Source: an uncultured Thalassospira sp. (GTDB lineage Bacteria; Pseudomonadota; Alphaproteobacteria; Rhodospirillales_A; Thalassospiraceae). Taken from it: DNA of 9,301 bases. The position numbers and the translations under genes were made by a program. Where the stretch lies: NCBI GenBank assembly GCA_946885765.1, contig CAMPHD010000102.1, forward strand, positions 1 through 9,301. Direction: 5' to 3'. Positions 1-6,134 of this stretch are shown one piece after another (the first letter of the stretch is position 1; each line of letters starts with the position of its first letter). Under the pieces are notes generated by a model. It was not told where the DNA came from. It worked only from the letters and a program-made list of their open reading frames with translations, and searched no databases.

Positions 1-896
1 CATTCGCGGCATAGATGATCCGTGGCAAAGCACATCGGGCCGAAAATGAAATTGCGATAAATGTCTTCTTTAAGCTGCCAGAATTTATCAAGCCGTTTGA
101 GCGCCTCGTCATCAAGCTTTACCGCTGCTTCAAGCAACAGACGCGGATGGCAATGCACATAATTGGGATGGACATAGGTTTTGGTGCGGCTGATGCCTTC
201 GAGTGTGTCGATATTGACCGGGCCCGACAGCAGGCTGGCATGCGGGTGGGTCGATTTTTTCGATAACAAGGCAATGACTTCGGCCGGATCAACGCCATGT
301 TTGACCAGCAGATGATTGACCGACAGGTCAAGCTGCACTTCGCCGGTGATGATCTTTTCGGTCAGTTGATGATGGTTCAGGTTGAACCGCCGGGCAAATT
401 CCGGCTCCAGCGTATGCGAAAACGGGCCATGGCCGATATCGTGTAAAAGGGCAGCAGCCCCCAGAAGATCGCGGTCGGCCTCCGACAGGCCCATCAGGCG
501 GCAATATTGCTGCGACAGCAGGGCAACACCGATGGTGTGGTCATATCGGGAATGGCGGATATTGGCCGGGCGTCCATTGGGATGGAACAGGTAATCAATG
601 GCACCAAGGAACGAAATTTCGCGCAACCGTTCAAACGCGTGTGACGCGATCAGCTTTTTATGCAGCGGGCGGTCAAAGGCCGACGCGATTTGCGAACGTT
701 TGAAATGATAGTTGTATTGTGGCGCATCGCGAAACAGCAGTTCCCATTCTGCGATGTCATCGGCGCTGAAATTGGTGTCGAACAGATCGCGGATTTCCGG
801 TCCCGTCGGTTTGGCTGCGACAGACTCCTTTTGGGGCGCGGCCGGTCTGGCTGCCACGCGCGGCGCAAAAAGGTCTAGCTGCGGTTTGGGACTCAT
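1..896 (-). CDS. HD-domain phosphohydrolase, COG1078 type (C-terminus beyond left edge)
   Basis: I translated this minus-strand frame by hand: it is open from the ATG at 896 to the window edge, giving 298 residues with no stop. Residues 1-45 are a Pro/Ala-rich, probably flexible leader. The HD fold follows, with the metal-ligand motif DHTIGV (H120), the HD pair in LLHDIGHGPFSH (H152, D153, then H156 and H161), and a later acidic ligand candidate in NIDTLEG (D230). LLHDIGHGPFSH is typical of the COG1078 branch of HD phosphohydrolases, which is related to dNTP triphosphohydrolases and acts on nucleotides or phosphate esters in the cytoplasm; the substrate here is unknown. The ATG at 896 has no visible Shine-Dalgarno sequence, but no better start lies before the in-frame stop at 969-971. 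The gene is divergent from the PAS pseudokinase. Family call is firm, substrate is not. Confidence 0.88.
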   Translation of the reverse strand, partial: MSPKPQLDLFAPRVAARPAAPQKESVAAKPTGPEIRDLFDTNFSADDIAEWELLFRDAPQYNYHFKRSQIASAFDRPLHKKLIASHAFERLREISFLGAIDYLFHPNGRPANIRHSRYDHTIGVALLSQQYCRLMGLSEADRDLLGAAALLHDIGHGPFSHTLEPEFARRFNLNHHQLTEKIITGEVQLDLSVNHLLVKHGVDPAEVIALLSKKSTHPHASLLSGPVNIDTLEGISRTKTYVHPNYVHCHPRLLLEAAVKLDDEALKRLDKFWQLKEDIYRNFIFGPMCFATDHLCRE

Positions 897-1093
897 TTTT
901 GAAATGACGAGATCGTTATAGCTGTTGTTTCGACAATAGCGCAGACATAGCCCGATTTGGGGTATATGTCATCGCGGTTTTTCCTGCGATCACGGGCGTT
1001 CGACCGGGTATTGGGAAAACGTCGTGAAACAGTGGTAAAAGCCAGACGTTTTCACCATAATAATAGCTCATAAACACAAACGGTTAACAACAC
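897..1093. promoter_or_regulatory. Divergent intergenic promoter region
   Basis: These 197 bp separate two divergent genes and must hold both promoters. A TATAAC hexamer on the minus strand (915-920) could be a -10 element for the HD gene, but no good -35 stands 17 bp upstream. On the plus side the AT-rich CATAATAATAG stretch near 1055-1065 is the best -10 candidate, again with a poor -35. A small hairpin can form from ATCGC (971-975) with GCGAT (986-990), extended by GG/CC around a T-rich loop. No Shine-Dalgarno is visible before either start codon, so the leaders are unusual on both sides. Promoter positions are guesses from hexamer similarity only. Confidence 0.4.
1015..1053. repeat. 9-bp inverted repeat, 21-bp spacer, upstream of the PAS pseudokinase
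   Basis: GAAAACGTC at 1015-1023 is repeated exactly in reverse complement as GACGTTTTC at 1045-1053. The centres are 30 bp apart, close to three helical turns, so a dimeric regulator could contact both half-sites on one DNA face. The right arm lies about 40 bp before the GTG start, close to the likely promoter. As RNA it could also form a stem with a 21-nt loop. The repeat is seen directly; its use as an operator is inference. Confidence 0.45.
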
Positions 1094-3682
1094 GTGACAC
1101 GGCCTGCATCCGATCATCGACGGGGGAAAGAACCAATTGGTTCCCGCAAGGGGGAATCAAACAGGTTTGGTTTGTCCAGACTGTGGCAGTGGGGATGCTA
1201 TGGCCTGACGTCGCTTTTCATCGCAGCCGACCTGCATGCACAGGAAAAGTTTCGTGTTGGCAATGCTGCTGATGCCGTACCCGATGCGGCGACGCAACCT
1301 GCTGGCACATCGATATTTGGCGGTCTCGCGGATCTGAGTGACCGTGACTGGCTTGTTGTTGGCCTGGCGGCGATTGGCGGGGCGGCAATCGCGGGGGGAA
1401 TCGGATGGCGATTATCGTTGCGCATGCGCCGCCATCTTGAAGAGGCGGAAGACCACGAATCCGAACTTGCGGATTCAACCGAACAATTTACCCATCTGTT
1501 TTTTGCCGGGCCCGACCCGGTTTATTACTGGAGCCAGGCCGGCTTTGCCGAGGGTGCCAGCCCGTCACTTAAACGTGCGTTCCAGCTTGGCAAGGATGGG
1601 CGTTTTCCCGATGTGCTTGACCAGTTGCGTGATGATGACGCGAGAGCACTCAAGGAGCGTGTCCGAAACCTGAAATCCACCCATGAGCGGTTTGAGCTTT
1701 GGGTGACTGCGGTTGATGAACGCAAGTTCCACGTTACCGGGGCAATGGCCCGCAAGGACCGCAATTCGCCGGTTCTGGCCCATGCGTTGTGGTTCCGCGA
1801 TGAAACCCGCCATACCCGCGAACGCGAAAGCCAGTTTGGTGATTTTACAGCCCTTAAGCACGAGGTTAGCGGGCTACGGCTTTTGATCGACAGTCTGCCT
1901 TTCCCGGTGTGGCGGCGCGATGGCGATTTGCGCCTGATCGATTGCAATGCGGCCTATGCGGCGGCGGTGGAGCTTCCGACAGTCAGTGATGCGCTTGCCA
2001 AACAGGCGGAGCTTGGCACGGGCGTGATCCCCGATCACGGTAAATCGCTTGCAGCATCGGCATTGCGCAACAGCGAAACCATGACACGCGATTATCACAT
2101 TGTGATCAAGGGCGACCGCAAGCTTCTGCGAATCACCGAATGTCCGTCACAAACGCCCGAAGACCTTGATGGTCTGATTGGCTTCGCGATTGATTGCACC
2201 GCAATCGAGGAACTGCAATCAGACCTGTCGCGCCATATTCGTGCCCATGCCGAAGTCCTGGAAAACCTTGGGACTGCGATTGCGATTTACGGCGGGGACA
2301 AGCGGCTTATTTTCTTTAACACCGCTTTCACCAAGCTTTGGGATATGGACGAGGACTGGCTATGGGCAGAGCCGTCGCTCGACGACGTTCTACGTCGGAT
2401 GCGCGATGAACGAAAATTGCCTGAAGTCACCGACTTTACGCAGTTCCGCAATATCGAAAACCAGCGCTTTACCGATCTTCTGAAACCCGAAGAAGATCTG
2501 ATGCATTTGCCAAACGGCATGACATTGCGCCGGTTCATTTCACCCCATCCGTTCGGCGGGCTGATGTTTGCCTACGAGGATGTGACCGACAAGCTGGTTC
2601 TGGAAAGCAGTTACAATACCCTGATCGCGGTTCAGCGCGAGACGCTTGAAAACCTGCATGAAGCGGTTGGCGTGATCAGCGGCGATGGAAGGCTGCGGCT
2701 TTATAACCACGGCTTTGCCGATGTCTGGGGGCTTGAAGACAGCTTCCTTTCGGGTGCGCCCCATATCAGTGAGGTTGTCGAGGAAGCGCGCGAATACTGG
2801 CATGATCGAGAAGATTGGGACAAATTCAAAAGCCGGATGGTCGCGCGCATCACCAATCATGAACCCATGAGCGGTCGTATCGAACGTGCCGATAACAGCA
2901 TCATCGATTTTGCCATTGTACCGCTGCCCGATGGGGCGGTGATGATGTCCTATATCGATGTGACCGACACGATCCGGGTCGAACGGGCGCTTCGTGAACG
3001 CAACGAGGCCCTGCGTACCGCCGATCAGATGAAGTCGGACTTCATTTCGACTGTATCGCGCGAATTGACCCGGCCGCTTGACCATATCAATGGCGAGGCA
3101 GATCGTCTTATTCCGCATTTGCAGGGTAATGTCGCCCAGTCGGTTGAAACCATCCGGGCCGAGGCACAAAGCATGCTGGCGCTGGTCGATGACATGCGCG
3201 ATCTGGCAACACTTGGATCAGGGCAGGTCGCACTTGAACTTGATACGGTCGATCCTAGACGGTTGTTGCGCTCACTCGAAGCCCTGACACGGGCGCGTCT
3301 GGCGGAACTTAACGTTTCACTGCGGCTTTATTGTTCGCGCAATATCGGCTGGATGATTGCCGATGAACGCCGTTTGAAGCAGGCATTGTTTATCCTTGTC
3401 ACCAACGTACTTCGGACCGCGCCCGAGGGCAGCGAGGTTTCCGTCGTCGCGCGTCGCCGGGGCGAGGATATCGATATCAGCATTTCACTGTCGGACGAGG
3501 CACCGCAGCCGATGCTGTTTGAAGGATTGCGCGAGGGCGAATCGCCATCCGCGCGCCGGGCTCTTGGCATGGCGATGGTTCGTGCAGTGGTCGAAATCCA
3601 CGGCGGCCGGGTCAGGGTCAGCCGGGATGGTCATGAGATTTCCTGTATCCTGCCCGCGGGCGAGGAAAGTGATCTGGAATAA
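1094..3682 (+). CDS. Membrane-anchored multi-PAS histidine-kinase-like protein, probable pseudokinase
   Basis: An 862-residue sensor-type protein. A hydrophobic segment (about 31-46, followed by LHAQ) and a second helix (about 86-105) precede a charged, cytoplasm-facing MRRHLEE. Four PAS-like modules follow at about 130-240, 260-372, 385-503 and 510-628; the last two close with the PAS-type EDVTD and IDVTD. A coiled stretch leads to a DHp-like segment at 646-662 (MKSDFISTVSRELTRPL), where the expected phospho-accepting His is Arg656. The ATPase-like domain (about 755-855) keeps an N-box Asn (N771), but the DxGxG lid motif reads DEAPQ at 801-805 and the second glycine box is ALGMAM (823-828). 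Autophosphorylation is therefore unlikely. The architecture resembles DivL, a cell-cycle pseudokinase with Tyr at the His position; orthology is not shown. The GTG at 1094 follows an in-frame stop at 1085 and lacks a Shine-Dalgarno; TTG at 1172 is an alternative start. No response regulator is adjacent. Confidence 0.85.
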   Translation: MTRPASDHRRGKEPIGSRKGESNRFGLSRLWQWGCYGLTSLFIAADLHAQEKFRVGNAADAVPDAATQPAGTSIFGGLADLSDRDWLVVGLAAIGGAAIAGGIGWRLSLRMRRHLEEAEDHESELADSTEQFTHLFFAGPDPVYYWSQAGFAEGASPSLKRAFQLGKDGRFPDVLDQLRDDDARALKERVRNLKSTHERFELWVTAVDERKFHVTGAMARKDRNSPVLAHALWFRDETRHTRERESQFGDFTALKHEVSGLRLLIDSLPFPVWRRDGDLRLIDCNAAYAAAVELPTVSDALAKQAELGTGVIPDHGKSLAASALRNSETMTRDYHIVIKGDRKLLRITECPSQTPEDLDGLIGFAIDCTAIEELQSDLSRHIRAHAEVLENLGTAIAIYGGDKRLIFFNTAFTKLWDMDEDWLWAEPSLDDVLRRMRDERKLPEVTDFTQFRNIENQRFTDLLKPEEDLMHLPNGMTLRRFISPHPFGGLMFAYEDVTDKLVLESSYNTLIAVQRETLENLHEAVGVISGDGRLRLYNHGFADVWGLEDSFLSGAPHISEVVEEAREYWHDREDWDKFKSRMVARITNHEPMSGRIERADNSIIDFAIVPLPDGAVMMSYIDVTDTIRVERALRERNEALRTADQMKSDFISTVSRELTRPLDHINGEADRLIPHLQGNVAQSVETIRAEAQSMLALVDDMRDLATLGSGQVALELDTVDPRRLLRSLEALTRARLAELNVSLRLYCSRNIGWMIADERRLKQALFILVTNVLRTAPEGSEVSVVARRRGEDIDISISLSDEAPQPMLFEGLREGESPSARRALGMAMVRAVVEIHGGRVRVSRDGHEISCILPAGEESDLE

Positions 3683-3706
3683 AAAGGCGCCCGATCAGGC
3701 GCCTTT
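3683..3706. terminator. Bidirectional intrinsic terminator
   Basis: AAAGGCGCC (3683-3691) pairs perfectly with GGCGCCTTT (3698-3706) around a 6-nt loop. It begins directly after the stop codon of the PAS gene. On the plus strand the stem ends in TTT followed by CGTTT. On the minus strand the GC stem is followed by five T, a good U-tract for the convergent dehydrogenase gene. It therefore serves both convergent genes. Confidence 0.85.
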
Positions 3707-3709
3707 CGT

Positions 3710-3729
3710 TTGTTGGAATATTCCAACAA
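3710..3729. repeat. 20-bp perfect palindrome between convergent genes
   Basis: The half TTGTTGGAAT (3710-3719) is followed immediately by its exact reverse complement ATTCCAACAA (3720-3729), with no spacer. It lies 3 bp from the bidirectional terminator and 6 bp from the end of the dehydrogenase gene. With no built-in loop it is a weaker RNA hairpin than the terminator, but it would fold as an 8-bp stem with a 4-nt loop and could back up termination of the minus-strand transcript. A dimeric protein-binding site is the alternative. The symmetry is seen directly; the function is not known. Confidence 0.7.
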
Positions 3730-3735
3730 CAATCA

Positions 3736-4692
3736 TCAAACCTTGAACGGCACGTCCCTGCCCTGAATGAAGGCATCGATGTTATCAAGGGCTCTGAACC
3801 CCATGGCATTGCGGGTTTCAACTGTTGCCGATCCCAGATGGGGCAACAGGAACGTATTGGGCAGATCGCGATAGGCTGGCTCGATATTCGGCTCGCCGGC
3901 AAAGACATCCAACCCTGCTGCGGTGAGTTTGCGTGATTTGAGTGCCGAAATCAGGTCCTTGTCATTGACGACATCGCCGCGTGCCGTATTCACAATAATG
4001 GCCCCGTCTGGCAGTTTGGCGATAAAATCGCGATTGACCATACCGCGTGTTTCCGGTGTCGACGGGCAATGCAGCGACAGGAAATCGCAATGGGGCAGCA
4101 GGTCATCAATGGATGGGTGATAGGTCGCGCCAAACTCCTGATCTTCGGGGAGCTGTCGGCGGTTGAAATAATGGACCTCCATATCAAAACCGCGTGCCCG
4201 TTTCGCGACGGCCTGTCCGATCCGGCCCATGCCGATAATGCCCAGCTTCTTGCCGGTAACCTGCGTGCCCATCATATGCGTCGGGCGCCAGCTTGACCAT
4301 GTGGCATTGCGGACTTCGGCCTCACCCTCGCTTGCACGGCGGGCAGCACCCAGAATAAGAAGCCATGCAATATCGGCGGTCGCATCGGTCAGAACCCCCG
4401 GCGTATTGCCGATCACGAAGCCGTTGGCCTTGGCCGCAGCCAGATCGATATGGTCGGTGCCAACGGAAAAGGTGGCAACGATGCCGACCTTTTGGGGCAA
4501 GGCTGCAAAGAAGGCTGCATCAATCGGATCGCCGACCGAAACCAGTGCGGCGTTCGCGTCCTTGCACAGGTCAAGGATCTGGTCGCGTGACAATGGGTCA
4601 TCACCGTCCTGCATGCGCAGATCATAACTTTCGCGGGCACGTTTTTCGACGGCATCCGGCAGGCGTCTTGTGATGGCAAGTACCGGTTTCAT
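3736..4692 (-). CDS. D-2-hydroxyacid dehydrogenase (glyoxylate/hydroxypyruvate reductase type)
   Basis: A full-length 318-residue member of the D-isomer-specific 2-hydroxyacid dehydrogenase family, which reduces 2-oxoacids such as glyoxylate or hydroxypyruvate with NAD(P)H in the cytoplasm. The substrate loop is SVGTD (76-80). The nucleotide-binding motif is GMGRIG (154-159), and the strand after it ends in NRR (177-179), basic residues that favour NADPH. The catalytic triad is visible as Arg238 in NTARGD, Glu267 in AGEP and His285 in LLPHLGSAT. The ATG at 4692 has AGGGAG at 4703-4708, 10 nt upstream. The gene lies 44 bp downstream of the membrane protein on the same strand, so the two are probably cotranscribed, and it ends at the shared terminator. 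Glyoxylate reductase (GhrB/GyaR-like) is the best guess; other 2-oxoacid substrates are possible. Confidence 0.9.
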   Translation of the reverse strand: MKPVLAITRRLPDAVEKRARESYDLRMQDGDDPLSRDQILDLCKDANAALVSVGDPIDAAFFAALPQKVGIVATFSVGTDHIDLAAAKANGFVIGNTPGVLTDATADIAWLLILGAARRASEGEAEVRNATWSSWRPTHMMGTQVTGKKLGIIGMGRIGQAVAKRARGFDMEVHYFNRRQLPEDQEFGATYHPSIDDLLPHCDFLSLHCPSTPETRGMVNRDFIAKLPDGAIIVNTARGDVVNDKDLISALKSRKLTAAGLDVFAGEPNIEPAYRDLPNTFLLPHLGSATVETRNAMGFRALDNIDAFIQGRDVPFKV

Positions 4693-4736
4693 TCTGATCT
4701 TTCTCCCTGAATTTGCTGGCTTATTTTCCGATTGTG

Positions 4737-5312
4737 TCAGAATAGCTGGTCAAGTGCGAGCCGAATGCCGATCGTCGTAATGGTCAATGACAGCAGGAAA
4801 TCGGCCGCCACAATCGCACTTGCCGTCATGGCTGGAACCACAAGGGTCAGTTTCGCAATATAAACCCCGTAAATCAGCATCGCGATAACCGCGACAAGCA
4901 CAAACCCGCCTGCACCGAGCATCGGGAAGATTGCGCCCAGAAACAGCGCCAGCAAATAAACCCCCATTTGCAACACGCTTGACCAGTTATAAACGGTGAT
5001 GAATGCGATGTAACGGTTGGGCCGGTCGATCATCGGTGCGACATGCAGCATCAGCAGCGGAAAGGCGAACCATTTCATGACATAGGCAATGGTTTCCACC
5101 AGCATGTAACGACCGACAGGGAATTCATCGGGAACCGTGTCTAGGTCATGCCAGCGCAAAAGTGCAAAGGCCGGAAAAACGATGAAGGCGGCAAGAAAAG
5201 AGCGCCAGAAAGCCTCGATGGAATAGTCAAAGAAGGCAAGGCCCTTGGCATCGCCACGTGCAATGCGCCAGGTTCCGTAAAGAGCGCGCAGGGTTTCAGT
5301 CGACATGGTCAT
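4737..5312 (-). CDS. Hypothetical membrane protein, about five transmembrane helices
   Basis: I do not recognise this family. From the ATG at 5312 the protein has 191 residues: a soluble N-terminus of about 34 residues with the charged stretch RIARGDAKG, then hydrophobic segments at about 35-53, 70-92, 106-127, 132-154 and 160-186. The compact five-helix layout loosely resembles YIP1-like membrane proteins, but no diagnostic motif is visible. The start is uncertain: GTG at 5330, ATG at 5312 and ATG at 5306 are all in frame and none has a clear Shine-Dalgarno. It is the first gene of a likely two-gene unit with the downstream hydroxyacid dehydrogenase, and is divergent from the TPR-like gene. 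Nothing in the sequence links its function to the dehydrogenase. Confidence 0.8.
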   Translation of the reverse strand: MTMSTETLRALYGTWRIARGDAKGLAFFDYSIEAFWRSFLAAFIVFPAFALLRWHDLDTVPDEFPVGRYMLVETIAYVMKWFAFPLLMLHVAPMIDRPNRYIAFITVYNWSSVLQMGVYLLALFLGAIFPMLGAGGFVLVAVIAMLIYGVYIAKLTLVVPAMTASAIVAADFLLSLTITTIGIRLALDQLF

Positions 5313-5336
5313 GGGTGGCAGTCGTTTCACACAAAA

Positions 5337-5402
5337 TGGGCCAGATTGGGCCAGATAAAGGGGTTGAGAGTCCGGAGCCGGGGCATGGCCGCTTGGCCAG
5401 AT
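5337..5402. repeat. Tandem TGGGCCAGAT repeat plus a third near copy
   Basis: The 10-mer TGGGCCAGAT occurs twice head to tail at 5337-5346 and 5347-5356. A near copy lacking one G, TGGCCAGAT, lies at 5394-5402. The 10-bp period places the first two copies on the same helical face. All three are in the 175-190 bp divergent region between the membrane-protein gene and the TPR-like gene, where both promoters must be. A regulator-binding role is inference. Confidence 0.5.
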
Positions 5403-5494
5403 TGCAGCTTATCCTCGTTTGGCCCTGCTTCACAAGACAGGTGCGTGTCCGTCTGTTAACCGGCGCACTTTGGTCACGGAATTCAGGCAAAAGC

Positions 5495-5500
5495 AGGAAA
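5495..5500 (+). promoter_or_regulatory. Ribosome binding site fixing the start at 5506
   Basis: AGGAAA sits 5 nt before the ATG at 5506. The longer frame from the ATG at 5419 has no such site and would add a 29-residue basic tail of no recognisable kind, so 5506 is preferred. Confidence 0.7.
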
Positions 5501-5505
5501 CAGAG

Positions 5506-6117
5506 ATGTCGGACAAACTTGCCGGATATTTGCCGCGTCTGTCATTCCTGCAGACGACGGAACCCGGTTCGTTAACGCTGGCACGTCTTTATCTTGAAAT
5601 GGCAACCGCACTCGACAAATCCGAACGGATGACGGCCCTTGCCCTTTTTGACGAGGCTGATCACCTTTTTGCCACCTATCTGCAAATGGCACCGGATGCG
5701 GCGCGCGCCGGATTGGCCCATAGCCTGAACAATCGGGCGGCGCTTGAAATCAATGGACAGCAATGGGCGGACGCGGTTGATGCCGCGCGACAGGCTGTTG
5801 AACTTCGTCGTGACAGGTTGGCGAATATGCCATCGGGTCAAAGCGAAGCTGCTCGCCTTGATCTTGGTTATTCTCAGGGCGCGCTTGTTCTGGCATTGCG
5901 TGGTGGCGGGCGGTCCGGGATCGCACGGGAAATCTGCGCCGAGGCACTTGCCAATCTTGCGATATTCGCCGGAAAGAAAAACCAGCAGGCATTCATCCTG
6001 CTGGCGAAACTGATCTGTCTTTATACCGAGCTTTGCAGCACAACCGGCGAAAATCCCGATCCGGTTCTGTTGCTGCCGCTGGCGAAAGCCTTTTACGACA
6101 GCAATCAGACCGGATAA
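5506..6117 (+). CDS. Hypothetical helical protein, TPR-like
   Basis: I do not recognise a named family. The 203-residue product has no signal peptide or membrane segment and is predicted almost entirely helical. Residues about 23-60 and 68-105 form two helix-turn-helix pairs with TPR-like spacing of small and aromatic residues (for example ALALFDEADHLF at 45-56, then LNNRAALEINGQQWADAVDAA at 74-94, the last stretch reading as the classic A/B helix pair of a TPR). A Gly-rich turn at 132-137 (RGGGRSG) leads to further helices. Such folds usually bind a partner protein. The gene stands alone on the plus strand, divergent from the membrane protein and ending 17 bp from the convergent DUF4139 gene, with no hairpin terminator in that gap. 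Its function is unknown. Confidence 0.8.
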   Translation: MSDKLAGYLPRLSFLQTTEPGSLTLARLYLEMATALDKSERMTALALFDEADHLFATYLQMAPDAARAGLAHSLNNRAALEINGQQWADAVDAARQAVELRRDRLANMPSGQSEAARLDLGYSQGALVLALRGGGRSGIAREICAEALANLAIFAGKKNQQAFILLAKLICLYTELCSTTGENPDPVLLLPLAKAFYDSNQTG

Positions 6118-6134
6118 TGCTTCCGGCCTGGCAC

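Noticed and set aside
2540..3169. 209-residue open frame on the minus strand
   Set aside because: It lies wholly inside the PAS pseudokinase gene, has no ribosome binding site or recognisable domain, and the plus-strand frame has clear PAS and kinase motifs.
5419..5505. Upstream in-frame start for the TPR-like gene
   Set aside because: The extension has no ribosome binding site and an unlikely basic composition; ATG at 5506 has AGGAAA at the right distance.
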